Shown here: positions 46,670 to 54,285 of the stretch, in pieces
How positions within the stretch are numbered: position 1 is the first letter of the stretch
Layout of the letters: the number at the start of each line of letters is the position of its first letter
DNA from: Actinomadura terrae
Lineage (GTDB): Bacteria > Actinomycetota > Actinomycetes > Streptosporangiales > Streptosporangiaceae
Assembly: GCF_022751215.1 (NCBI RefSeq)
Contig: NZ_JAICDG010000002.1
Location: 1,240,001 to 1,304,000, forward strand
Reading direction: 5' to 3'
Length of the DNA stretch: 64,000 bases
Notes under the pieces: model-generated
Told to the model about the DNA's origin: nothing
Database searches by the model: none
What the model saw: only the letters and a program-made list of their open reading frames with translations
Program-made: the position numbers and the translations under genes

Positions 46670-47590
46670 TCAGTCGTTCTGGGCGGGCTTGGCGTTGACC
46701 AGGTCGCCGAGGTTGCCGACCCGGTCGAAGTGCCGCAGCTTGTCGGGGTTGACGACGGAGTGGATCGTCTGGACGTGGCCGTCGGCGATGTCCAGCCCGA
46801 TCACCGCGACCAGCAGGTCGCGCGCGTCGAACACCAGGGCGCCCGGCTGGCCGTTGACCTTGGCGGGGTGGAAGCGCACGCCGCCGGCCCGCGCGAGCAC
46901 GCGCGCCATCGCCGCCAGGACGCGGGCGACCTGCTGCCGCCCGTTGAGCGGCCGCCCGAGCGCGGGCACTTTGCCTCCGCCGTCCCCGTGCATCGCCACA
47001 TCCTGCGCCAGCAGCTCTTCGAGCGCGGACAGGTCGCCCTCCTGGACGGCGGCGAAGAAGCGTCCGGCCAGTTGTTGTTGCTGCTGCCGGGTGGCGTGGT
47101 AGCGCGGACGGCGCTGCCGGAGGTGCTTGCGGGCCCGCGCGACCAGGTGCCGCGTGGTGTCCACGTCCGTGCCGATGATCTCGGCGACCTCCGGATACGG
47201 GTACTGGAACACCTCGCGCAGCAGGAACGCGGCCCGCTGCTGCGGCGTCAGCGTCTCCAGCAGCACCAGGACGGCCAGCGACAGCGAGTCGGCGGCCTCG
47301 GCATGCTCGCCCGGGGACGGATCGCCTGCCAGCGGCTCCGGTAGCCACTCGCCGACATACGCCTCCCGCCGCACCCGCGCCGAGCGCAACTGGTCGATGG
47401 CCAGCCGCGTGACCAGGGTGGCGACGTAGGCCCGCGGCGAGGCGATCGCTTCGCCTCCCCGCTGGGTCTGGTGCATCCTCAGGAACGCCTCCTGCACCAC
47501 GTCCTCGGCTTCGCTGACGCTGCCGAGCATCTGGTAGGCGATGGCGAAGGCGCGCGGCCGCAGTTCGTCGTACAGCTGCGAGGTGGACAT
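46670..47590 (-). CDS. ECF41-group sigma factor (SigJ-like) with SnoaL-type C-terminal domain
   Basis: This 306-residue protein has sigma region 2 (SEAEDVVQEAFLRMH), region 4 (TLTPQQRAAFLLREVFQYPY, then VAEIIGTDVDTTRHLVARAR) and a C-terminal SnoaL-like domain of about 130 residues. The signature ECF41 motifs are all visible: WLPEPL at 82-87 in the linker, DGGGK at 203-207 and NPDKL at 281-285. In this group the fused domain, rather than a separate anti-sigma factor, tunes activity, and the usual target is a neighbouring COE gene, here directly upstream (6 bp). It probably controls that gene and doxX. Confidence 0.93.
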   Translation of the reverse strand: MSTSQLYDELRPRAFAIAYQMLGSVSEAEDVVQEAFLRMHQTQRGGEAIASPRAYVATLVTRLAIDQLRSARVRREAYVGEWLPEPLAGDPSPGEHAEAADSLSLAVLVLLETLTPQQRAAFLLREVFQYPYPEVAEIIGTDVDTTRHLVARARKHLRQRRPRYHATRQQQQQLAGRFFAAVQEGDLSALEELLAQDVAMHGDGGGKVPALGRPLNGRQQVARVLAAMARVLARAGGVRFHPAKVNGQPGALVFDARDLLVAVIGLDIADGHVQTIHSVVNPDKLRHFDRVGNLGDLVNAKPAQND

Positions 47591-47596
47591 GCCGCC

Positions 47597-48541
47597 TCAG
47601 CTCAATCCGTCGGTGAAACCGGTGCGCCAGCTCGGGTACCGCGGCTCCCAGCCCAGCTCGCGCTTGGTCTTCTCGGTGGAGATTCCCCGGGCGCGCGTCA
47701 TCATGTCCACCGCGCCCGCCCCTGCCAGCGGCCGGACCAGCCAGCCCGGGACGCGCCTCGGCGGTTTGGCGCCGAGCGTCCGGGCGAGGTAGGGCACCCA
47801 GTCGCGCAGCGCTGCCGGGTCGTCGTCGGCGACATGGTAGATCCCGGGCCTGCCGCGCTCGATGGCCGCGACCGTGGCGGAGGCGGCGTCGGCGATGTGC
47901 ACCAGCGACCACACTCCGCCGCCGCCACCGACGATCGGGAACTTCCGCTTGCGGAGCTCCCGGGTCATGAACGCGTCCGGCGCCGCGCTGACGCCGGTGC
48001 CGGGTCCATAGAAGGCACCGTAGCGAAGCACGATGCCATCGGCCCAGGTGATGCCGGTCACCGCGGCCTCCAGATGGAGCAGCGCGGCCACCGCCGGTGC
48101 GGCGTCCGCGGGCGGATTCGGCTCGATCCGGCCGCTCTCGTCGACGACCGGCCCGCCGGTGCGTTCCATCCACAGGGCGTTGCTCTGCGCCACGAACGTC
48201 CGGACCCCGACCGCGCGCGCCGCGGACAGCAGGTGGTCGGTGCCCTCGGTGCGCAGCCGGTTGGTCGCGGCCGCCATCCGTTTCACGTTCCGCATGCTCA
48301 TCTCGCCGCTGAGCGCGGTGAGTTGATGGACGATCACCTCGGGCTCGGCCTTGGCCACCATGTCGGCCACCGCGTCGGGGTCGAGCGCGTCGACCACGAC
48401 CGGCTCGGCGCCCAACGCACGCAGCCTTTCGGACTTGCCCGGCGAGCGGGTCGTCCCGACGACCTCGTGCCCGCCCTCGACCAGTTGGGTGACGAGCTGA
48501 CTTCCGATCGCGCCGGACGCTCCAGCGATAAGGACTCTCAT
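47597..48541 (-). CDS. NAD-dependent epimerase/dehydratase (COE protein)
   Basis: This 314-residue Rossmann protein has the nucleotide-binding loop IAGASGAIGSQL and the later VLRYGAFYGPGTG and HVADDDPAA segments of the extended SDR family. In place of YxxxK it has a less canonical active site, so a non-catalytic or unusual reaction is possible. It is the partner gene of the ECF41 sigma factor just downstream. The start follows GGAG. The substrate is unknown. Confidence 0.88.
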   Translation of the reverse strand: MRVLIAGASGAIGSQLVTQLVEGGHEVVGTTRSPGKSERLRALGAEPVVVDALDPDAVADMVAKAEPEVIVHQLTALSGEMSMRNVKRMAAATNRLRTEGTDHLLSAARAVGVRTFVAQSNALWMERTGGPVVDESGRIEPNPPADAAPAVAALLHLEAAVTGITWADGIVLRYGAFYGPGTGVSAAPDAFMTRELRKRKFPIVGGGGGVWSLVHIADAASATVAAIERGRPGIYHVADDDPAALRDWVPYLARTLGAKPPRRVPGWLVRPLAGAGAVDMMTRARGISTEKTKRELGWEPRYPSWRTGFTDGLS

Positions 48542-48638
48542 GACGTCTCCGTTCGTCGCTCACCAACAAAGACGAAACGCCCCCACCCCCCATGAACAGC
48601 AGTAACCCAGATCACACGACCCAACACCGGGCAGCAAG

Positions 48639-48671
48639 AAGCCCCTCGACCCGTGCTCGATCGAGGGGCTT
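48639..48671 (-). terminator. Hairpin terminator of the XRE-DUF397 transcript
   Basis: AAGCCCCTCGA (48639-48649) pairs perfectly with TCGAGGGGCTT (48661-48671). It lies after the DUF397 relic on the minus strand and before the divergent-side epimerase gene. Confidence 0.65.
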
Positions 48672-48684
48672 GCTCGTGTGTTGG

Positions 48685-48752
48685 CTAGAGGTCGAGTTCC
48701 CCGGCCTTGATCTGGCTGAGGAGATCCCGCCAGCGCCTCGGGTTCGGGGGAG
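48685..48752 (-). pseudogene. C-terminal relic of a second DUF397 gene
   Basis: Just after the stop of the intact DUF397 gene, another frame encodes RRWRDLLSQIKAGELDL followed by TAG (48687-48685). This closely matches the usual DUF397 ending and its counterpart SWRTLTRQIKASEHDL in the intact gene. There is no start and nothing upstream, so it is the tail of a lost tandem copy. Confidence 0.65.
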
Positions 48753-49022
48753 TCAGGCGAGGTCGTGTTCGCTTGCCTTGATCTGGCGGGTGAGCGTGCG
48801 CCACGAGGCGGCGCTGAGGAGCAGTTTCGGTCCGTCTGGATCTGTGGAATCGCGCACGCCGATCGCCGGAGCGAAGTTGGCGACCTCTACGCAGGTCTCC
48901 GCTTCTGTAGCGCTATGGGTCGACTTTCGCCACTCGGAACTGGGAGCGAGGTCGGCGACCTCGACGCAGGTCACTTCCTCTGTGCCGCTATGGGTTGACT
49001 TCCGCCACACGGGACCGTTCAT
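48753..49022 (-). CDS. DUF397 protein with duplicated N-terminal motif
   Basis: This 89-residue protein carries the DUF397 signature twice: WRKSTHSGTEEVTCVEVADL, then WRKSTHSATEAETCVEVANF, before the normal ending (SAASWRTLTRQIKASEHDLA). Ordinary DUF397 proteins are about 60-70 residues with one copy. The ATG overlaps the XRE gene stop (ATGA). DUF397 proteins are encoded next to WhiJ-type XRE regulators in actinomycetes and are thought to modulate them. Confidence 0.93.
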   Translation of the reverse strand: MNGPVWRKSTHSGTEEVTCVEVADLAPSSEWRKSTHSATEAETCVEVANFAPAIGVRDSTDPDGPKLLLSAASWRTLTRQIKASEHDLA

Positions 49023-49849
49023 GTGAACGCCTCCATCACCTTGCGGACAAGGTCCAACGACGGACCTTCCATGAGCGCCTTCGCGCTGATGTGCTCGTAC
49101 CTTACGTCATACGACCTGACCTCTGAAGGGGAGGAGACCAGGCGTCCAGCCCCCGGTGACGCGGTAAAGGCGACCTCGCCGAAGTCGCCGCCGGTGAGCA
49201 GCTGGAACGATCCGCCGAGTCCTGCGTGAGCTCCTACATCCCAGGAGCGGGGTACCACTCTGATCAGGGCGTTCGGCCATTCCGCGACTTCAAGCACTCG
49301 CGCGAGCTGAGCGCGCATGATCTCGGGATTCCCCACGGGCCACTCAATCGCGTTCTGGGAGATGATCACCATCAGGTGCGGCGGCGGGTTCCGCGTGAGA
49401 ACGTTCTGGCGCTGTAGTCGTTCCATGAGCACCATCTCGAGGTCGGGCTCGATACCTGCCTGAAGTAGCGCCCGCGCATAGTCCTCCGTCTGGAACAGCG
49501 CAGGGATGACGTTCCCTTCGTAGATCTTCGCCGTCTCCGCGCGCTGCTCAAGCTCCATGTACTGCGCGAACCACTGCGGATCGTGCCCGATGCTGGCATA
49601 CCAGACGAGCAGCCCGAAAATGCCGCATGTGCCCCACGCCTTGTCGAGGGCCCGGGCCTGTTTCCAGTCGAGCCTGTCCTTGCCGATCTCTATCCGGGAC
49701 ACCTTGGCCTTGCTGATGCTGAGAATCTGGCCGACGGCTTCCCCTGACAAGCCCTTCTGAAGTCGAAGAGACCGCAGGTACCAGGCGATGAGGTCCCACA
49801 TGTTGTTCTTCGGCTGGGGCAGCTCTTCCGGCGTGCGCTTCCGGGCCAT
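49019..49849 (-). CDS. XRE-family regulator with DUF5753 (WhiJ-like)
   Basis: This 276-residue protein has an N-terminal helix-turn-helix (about 20-75; RLQKGLSGEAVGQILSISKA, then KVSRIEIGKDRLD) and a C-terminal DUF5753 domain (IGHDPQWFAQYMELEQRAET; VIPALFQTEDYARALL). This architecture is the WhiJ family of developmental regulators. The ATG follows GGAG. It is coupled to the DUF397 gene downstream and divergent from the HATPase pair, so the three form a typical actinomycete regulatory locus. Confidence 0.94.
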   Translation of the reverse strand: MARKRTPEELPQPKNNMWDLIAWYLRSLRLQKGLSGEAVGQILSISKAKVSRIEIGKDRLDWKQARALDKAWGTCGIFGLLVWYASIGHDPQWFAQYMELEQRAETAKIYEGNVIPALFQTEDYARALLQAGIEPDLEMVLMERLQRQNVLTRNPPPHLMVIISQNAIEWPVGNPEIMRAQLARVLEVAEWPNALIRVVPRSWDVGAHAGLGGSFQLLTGGDFGEVAFTASPGAGRLVSSPSEVRSYDVRYEHISAKALMEGPSLDLVRKVMEAFT

Positions 49850-49971
49850 TGGTGATCTCCATGTCTCTTCTTGTCACTGATAGAGATCGGACACGGACAA
49901 AGTACTTCGGCCGGGCCATGCTCGCCAGTGAAAGGCAAAAAGTCGTGGCATCGGATGGCAGGTGACATCTA

Positions 49972-50214
49972 ATGGACTCAGGCGCACACAAACATCCCGA
50001 AGATCAGGCCCTTGCCCGACTTCGCACGGATTTCACCGGACACCGGATATTCCGGGCGGTTCGGTCGAACGGATCGCTGGGTGAATGGGTGGCGAGCCTG
50101 CACGACCCGCGCGCGGGCGTGGACGCGACGGTGATGTGTCCGACGGCCGAAGAACTGCGTAGGGCGCTGGACGAGGAAGCCGAGCGCGCCAAGAAGCGCG
50201 CGCGGTTCCAGTGA
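49972..50214 (+). CDS. Small charged protein upstream of an HATPase gene
   Basis: This 80-residue protein of no named family ends in a basic-acidic helix (EELRRALDEEAERAKKRARF). Similar small genes are common beside WhiJ-type clusters. The ATG follows GCAGGTGA. Its stop overlaps the GTG of the ATPase gene (GTGA), so the two are coupled. Confidence 0.8.
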   Translation: MDSGAHKHPEDQALARLRTDFTGHRIFRAVRSNGSLGEWVASLHDPRAGVDATVMCPTAEELRRALDEEAERAKKRARFQ

Positions 50215-50678
50215 CCGCGATTCTGCACGCCATGCGAGGCGTGCCCATGGCAGCTGTCCGCCACAAAGTCGCCAGTACGCCGAGCGTGCTCCCCGACGTC
50301 CGGTGCCTGGTGAGGGCGGCGGCCGACACCTTCAACCTCGGCCTGGACACGACAGAGTACGCGGTGCTCGTGGCCGTCGAACTCGTCACCAACGCGATCC
50401 GCGCGACCGACAAGCCGATCACACTACGAATGTTCGTCGGACGGAACGGATTCCACATCGAGGTCCACGACCACTCCGAGGCCGAACCCAAGAAGTGCGT
50501 ACCCGACCTGACGATGCCCACCGAACCGGTCCCCGACGACGCGCCCGACCCGCACGGCTGGGGCCTGCGCATCGTGGAGGAACTCTCCCGGGACCACGGC
50601 GTCAGAAATGAGCGCGGCGGCAAGACGACCTGGGCGGTGCTGCGCATCACCTCCGTCCGACGCCACGCCCTTCCTTGA
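50211..50678 (+). CDS. HATPase-domain (RsbW-like) regulatory ATPase
   Basis: This 155-residue protein has a GHKL ATPase fold: N box (VLVAVELVTNAIRATDKPI), G1-type loop (FHIEVHDHSEAEP) and G2 loop (PHGWGLRIVEELSRDHGV). It resembles anti-sigma kinases without a partner sigma factor next to it. Such ATPases accompany WhiJ/DUF397 pairs in actinomycetes and may act on those proteins. It is coupled to the small gene upstream. Confidence 0.88.
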   Translation: MTAILHAMRGVPMAAVRHKVASTPSVLPDVRCLVRAAADTFNLGLDTTEYAVLVAVELVTNAIRATDKPITLRMFVGRNGFHIEVHDHSEAEPKKCVPDLTMPTEPVPDDAPDPHGWGLRIVEELSRDHGVRNERGGKTTWAVLRITSVRRHALP

Positions 50679-50780
50679 GTTCCTCCGGGCACACGGCGTC
50701 CGTAATCGCGGCTGGGGAGTTCGCGTGACGGGGCCCACGCCGTGTGCCCGGAGGCCCCCTTCAACCGGAGACCCCCAGAC

Positions 50781-51089
50781 ATGCCACAGAACACCCCCCA
50801 CATCGACGCGCTGCTCACGCCCGGCGAGGTCGCCACGATGTTCCGCGTGGACGCCAAGACCGTCAGCCGATGGGCCAAACTCGGCAAGATCCCCTTCGTC
50901 TGGACCCTGGGCGGCCACCGCCGCTACCCCGAAAAGGCCGTCCGAGAACTACTCGCGCGAAACATGACCCAGCGAAAGGACGACACCGCCGCGTCACAGA
51001 CCGATGTTGCCCTTGAGGCCCATGTAGGACCCGACGCCGGGAAAGCCGGCCCGGACCAGCTCTCCGAACCCCAGCCCCACCAGCTCTGA
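50781..51089 (+). CDS. BldC-like MerR-type DNA-binding protein
   Basis: The ATG at 50781 after CCGGAG gives 102 residues. The core (about 8-55) is a MerR-type winged helix of the BldC kind: LLTPGEVATMFRVDAKTVSR, then WAKLGKIPFVWTLGGHRRYP. BldC itself is a 68-residue developmental repressor that binds direct repeats; this protein has an added polar tail of about 40 residues that overlaps the antisense Nudix frame. It is the third regulatory gene on this strand after the HATPase pair. Confidence 0.88.
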   Translation: MPQNTPHIDALLTPGEVATMFRVDAKTVSRWAKLGKIPFVWTLGGHRRYPEKAVRELLARNMTQRKDDTAASQTDVALEAHVGPDAGKAGPDQLSEPQPHQL

Positions 51090-51362
51090 GACCTCCACGA
51101 ACTTCACCCCGCGAATCTGCCGACTATCGGCCCCGCCCACATCCTCCCCGAGCATGCCCCCGACCCGTCGAGCCTCAAAGGTGATGTGTAAGACGTGCAC
51201 ACCACCCTCAGGCAGGTGATCACAGGCATACAGCAGCCGCCCAACGGCGACATCGACGCCGGTCTCCTCGCGCATCTCCCGAACCAGGGCATCGGCGAGG
51301 GCCTCACCCTCTTCCCCGCCCCGGCGACCGGCGCCCAGTTCAACGTGCAAGGAGCCCGCCAT
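50994..51362 (-). CDS. Nudix hydrolase, short or truncated at the N-terminus
   Basis: This 122-residue frame contains a good Nudix box (GEALADALVREMREETGVDV, about 19-38) and following strands (LHITFEARRVGG). The usual N-terminal beta strand and the substrate-side loop are missing, so the gene may be truncated, or its real start is in sequence I cannot place. It overlaps the end of the BldC-like gene by 96 bp in antisense, which supports erosion. Substrates of this family are nucleoside diphosphates linked to another group. Confidence 0.6.
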   Translation of the reverse strand: MAGSLHVELGAGRRGGEEGEALADALVREMREETGVDVAVGRLLYACDHLPEGGVHVLHITFEARRVGGMLGEDVGGADSRQIRGVKFVEVSELVGLGFGELVRAGFPGVGSYMGLKGNIGL

Positions 51363-51383
51363 CGACCCGTCGCCTGGCGTGGC

Positions 51384-52193
51384 TCAGCGGGTGGTGGCCT
51401 TGATGATGGCCGAGTGCATGCCGTCGGCGACCCGGTGGGTGGCGGTGATCTCGATGCCGGTGAATCCGGCGGCGTGCAGGCTGTCGCGGTACTCGGTGAA
51501 GGACAGGGCGCCGGCGATGCAGCCGACGTGGTCGCCGCGTTCGGCGCGCTGGCCGGGGGTGAGGTCGTCGTCGGCGACGACGTCGGTGATGCCCAGGCGG
51601 CCGCCGGGTACCAGGACGCGGCGCATCTCGGCGAACACCGCGGGCTTGTCGACCGACAGGTTGATGACGCAGTTGGAGATGATGACGTCGATGGTCGCGG
51701 CGGGGAGCGGGATGGCCTCGATGGTGCCCTTGAGGAACTCGACGTTGGTCGCGCCCGCCTTGGCGGCGTTGGCCAGCGCCAGCGCCAGCATCTCCTCGGT
51801 CATGTCCAGGCCGTAGGCCCTGCCGGTGGGGCCGACGCGGCGGGCCGACAGCAGCACGTCGATGCCGCCGCCCGAGCCCAGGTCCAGCACCCGCTCGCCC
51901 TCGCGAAGTTCGGCGACGGCGGTCGGGTTGCCGCATCCCAGCGAAGCCGCGACCGCCTCCAGGGGCAGGGCGCCGCGCTGGTCGGCGGTGTACAGCTCGG
52001 CGCCGAAGCCCTCCTCGACGGTGACGCCCGCCGCGGCCAGGCCGTCGGTGAGGCCGTCGGCGGGGCCGCAGCACGACCCGCTGCCCGGCCCGCAGGGCGC
52101 CCCGGAGGTGGATCCGGTCTGGGTGACCTGGACGGCGGCGGCCGCGTACCGCTCGCGGACGGTCTCGCGCAGATCGGTGGACTGCTCGGTCAT
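51384..52193 (-). CDS. arsM: Arsenite S-adenosylmethionine methyltransferase
   Basis: It methylates As(III) to volatile or less toxic forms. The ATG at 52193 after AGGAG gives 269 residues; an upstream extension lacks a ribosome site. The three cysteines of ArsM are present at C87 (SLGCGNP), C175 (ISNCVINL) and C225 (HVGCIAGAL), with the SAM loop VLDLGSGGGID (102-112) and an extra Cys-rich N-terminal patch (C34, C41, C42; GSGSCCGP) likely to bind arsenic. It is divergent from arsR. Confidence 0.95.
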   Translation of the reverse strand: MTEQSTDLRETVRERYAAAAVQVTQTGSTSGAPCGPGSGSCCGPADGLTDGLAAAGVTVEEGFGAELYTADQRGALPLEAVAASLGCGNPTAVAELREGERVLDLGSGGGIDVLLSARRVGPTGRAYGLDMTEEMLALALANAAKAGATNVEFLKGTIEAIPLPAATIDVIISNCVINLSVDKPAVFAEMRRVLVPGGRLGITDVVADDDLTPGQRAERGDHVGCIAGALSFTEYRDSLHAAGFTGIEITATHRVADGMHSAIIKATTR

Positions 52194-52296
52194 GATCAGC
52201 TCCTGGTCCTGGTTCCGGAGTGCGGACGCACGGCCCGGAACGGCCTGTATCGACGTTCGTTGATGCAACATTGCCTTCTGAATCGAGAACCGTCAA

Positions 52297-52302
52297 TATA
52301 GA
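52297..52302 (+). promoter_or_regulatory. Candidate -10 and leaderless start of arsR
   Basis: TATAGA ends 3 nt before the arsR ATG (52306) in an unusually AT-rich patch, and no Shine-Dalgarno is present. A GTTG-ATG-CAAC dyad (52260-52270) lies in the same divergent region and could be an ArsR operator. Confidence 0.4.
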
Positions 52303-52305
52303 AGC

Positions 52306-52701
52306 ATGCCGAATCAAGAACCGGATTCCGTCGTCACGGACGCCGAGTGCTGCCCGGGGCTGCTGTCGGCGCCGCTGCCCGCCGACCAGGCCGAGGAGTT
52401 GGCCCGGGTGTTCAAGGCGCTGGGCGACCCGGTCCGGTTGCGGCTGCTGTCGCTGATCGCCTCACGGGCGGGCGGCGAGGTCTGCGTCTGTGAACTCACC
52501 CCGGCCTTCGAGCTGGCGCAGCCGACGATCTCCCATCATCTGAAGCTGCTGCGCCAGGCCGGGCTGATCGACTGCGAGCGCCGGGGTACCTGGGTGTACT
52601 ACTGGCTGCTGCCCGAGACGACCGACAAGCTCGCCGCCGTCCTCACCCGCCCCGCCGGTGCCGGCGACCGGGTGCCCGAGCCGTCCGGGGCCGCCCGGTG
52701 A
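52306..52701 (+). CDS. arsR: ArsR-family arsenic-responsive repressor
   Basis: This 131-residue winged-helix repressor has the sensing cysteines C60 and C62 (EVCVCEL) at the usual helix position and an added N-terminal pair C15/C16 (AECCPG), which may extend the arsenite site. The recognition helix is AQPTISHHLKLLRQAGLI. Its GTG-type coupling with acr3 (ATGA-like overlap at 52698) and divergence from arsM indicate control of the whole module. Confidence 0.95.
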   Translation: MPNQEPDSVVTDAECCPGLLSAPLPADQAEELARVFKALGDPVRLRLLSLIASRAGGEVCVCELTPAFELAQPTISHHLKLLRQAGLIDCERRGTWVYYWLLPETTDKLAAVLTRPAGAGDRVPEPSGAAR

Positions 52702-53831
52702 GCACGGACACGCGCCCGGGCGCGCGTGAGAGCACGGACGCGGGTGCGGGCGGGCCGGTCACCGTCCGCCTGCCGTTGCTGGACCGGTTGCTGCCGGTGT
52801 GGATCACCGCCGCGATGGCGGTCGGCCTCGGACTCGGACGCGCCATCCCCGGCCTGGACGGGACGCTGGCCAAAGTCGAGATCGGCGGCATCTCACTGCC
52901 CATCGCGCTCGGCCTGCTGATCATGATGTATCCGGTGCTGGCCAAGGTCCGCTACGACCGGCTCGACACCGTCACCGGCGACCGCCGCCTGATGCTCTCC
53001 TCGCTGGCGCTGAACTGGATCATCGGACCGGCGGTGATGTTCGCGCTGGCCTGGACCTTCCTGCCCGACCTGCCCGCCTACCGCACCGGTCTCATCATCG
53101 TCGGGCTTGCCCGCTGTATCGCGATGGTCATCATCTGGAACGACCTGGCCCGCGGCGACCGCGAAGCCGCCGCCGTCCTGGTCGCGCTGAACTCGGTGTT
53201 CCAGGTCCTGGCGTTCGGTGTCCTCGGCTGGTTCTACCTCAAGGCGCTGCCCGGCCGGCTCGGCCTGGACACCGACGACGCGCACTTCTCCACCGGCAAG
53301 ATCGTGGTGAACGTGCTGGTGTTCCTCGGCGTCCCGCTGCTGGCCGGCTACCTCACCCGCCGCCTGGGCGAGAGGGCCCGCGGCCGCGACTGGTACGAGA
53401 CGCGGTTCCTGCCGCGCATCGGACCCACAGCGCTGTACGGGCTGCTGTTCACCATCGTCATCCTGTTCGCCCTCCAGGGCGACACGATCACCTCCCAGCC
53501 CGCCGACGTCGCCCGCATCGCGATCCCGCTGCTGGCCTACTTCGCGCTGATGTGGGGCGGCGCGTTCGCCCTGGGACGCGCCGTCCGCCTGCCCTACCCG
53601 CGCACCGCGACCCTGGCCTTCACCGCCGCCGGCAACAACTTCGAACTGGCCATCGCCGTCGCGATCGGCACCTTCGGCGTCGCCTCCGGCCAAGCCCTGT
53701 CCGGCGTCGTCGGCCCGCTGATCGAGGTCCCCGTGCTGGTCGGGCTCGTCTACGTCTCGCTCTGGCTGCGCCGCGGCTTCACCGCCGCACCCGACCAGCC
53801 CACCTCCCGCGACGGAGCCCGTGATGCCTGA
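52698..53831 (+). CDS. acr3: ACR3-type arsenite efflux permease
   Basis: This 377-residue protein has ten membrane helices. The essential Cys-containing segment GLARCIAMVIIWNDLA (about 136-151) and the second motif TAAGNNFELAIAVAIGTFG are typical of Acr3, which exports As(III) driven by proton motive force. It starts with GTG overlapping the arsR stop, and its 3' end overlaps the next gene. Confidence 0.95.
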   Translation: MSTDTRPGARESTDAGAGGPVTVRLPLLDRLLPVWITAAMAVGLGLGRAIPGLDGTLAKVEIGGISLPIALGLLIMMYPVLAKVRYDRLDTVTGDRRLMLSSLALNWIIGPAVMFALAWTFLPDLPAYRTGLIIVGLARCIAMVIIWNDLARGDREAAAVLVALNSVFQVLAFGVLGWFYLKALPGRLGLDTDDAHFSTGKIVVNVLVFLGVPLLAGYLTRRLGERARGRDWYETRFLPRIGPTALYGLLFTIVILFALQGDTITSQPADVARIAIPLLAYFALMWGGAFALGRAVRLPYPRTATLAFTAAGNNFELAIAVAIGTFGVASGQALSGVVGPLIEVPVLVGLVYVSLWLRRGFTAAPDQPTSRDGARDA

Positions 53832-54225
53832 CAAGCCCAGCGTCCTGTTCGTCTGCGTCCACAACGCCGGACGCTCCCAGATGGCCGCCGCCTACCTCAC
53901 CCACCTGGCCGGCGACCGCATCGCAGTCCGCTCCGCCGGATCGGCGCCCGCCGACCAGGTCAACCCCGCCGTCGTCGCGGCCATGGCCGAAGAGGGCATC
54001 GACATCTCCGCCGAGATCCCCAAAGTCCTCACCGCCGACGCCGTCCGGGCCTCCGACGTCGTCATCACCATGGGCTGCGGCGACACCTGCCCCGTCTTCC
54101 CCGGCAAGCGCTACCTCGACTGGACCCTCGACGACCCCGCCGGCCAAGGTATCGACGCCGTCCGCCCCATCCGCGACCAGATCCGCGCCCGCATCGAGAA
54201 GCTAGCCGCCGAACTCACCCCCTGA
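53824..54225 (+). CDS. arsC: Thioredoxin-type arsenate reductase
   Basis: It reduces arsenate to arsenite for export by Acr3. This 133-residue low-molecular-weight phosphatase-like protein has C11-x5-R17 (VCVHNAGRS) and the later cysteine pair C85 and C89 (MGCGDTCPV), so it belongs to the class using a three-cysteine relay. The ATG at 53824 has GGAG at a better distance than the GTG at 53821. It completes arsR-acr3-arsC. Confidence 0.95.
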   Translation: MPDKPSVLFVCVHNAGRSQMAAAYLTHLAGDRIAVRSAGSAPADQVNPAVVAAMAEEGIDISAEIPKVLTADAVRASDVVITMGCGDTCPVFPGKRYLDWTLDDPAGQGIDAVRPIRDQIRARIEKLAAELTP

Positions 54226-54258
54226 CCACCAAAACACCCTGCCGAGAACTGCGCACAA

Positions 54259-54285
54259 CTGACTCCGCGCCGGCCGGGGAGTCAG
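54259..54285. terminator. Hairpin between convergent arsC and the lipoprotein gene
   Basis: CTGACTCC (54259-54266) pairs with GGAGTCAG (54278-54285). The right arm overlaps the stop of the lipoprotein gene at 54282. It probably ends both transcripts. Confidence 0.55.

Noticed and set aside
45666-48593. 975-codon minus-strand frame across HxlR, DoxX, sigma factor and epimerase genes
   Set aside because: It conflicts with four recognised genes, one on the opposite strand, and has low-complexity Arg/Gly-rich translation.
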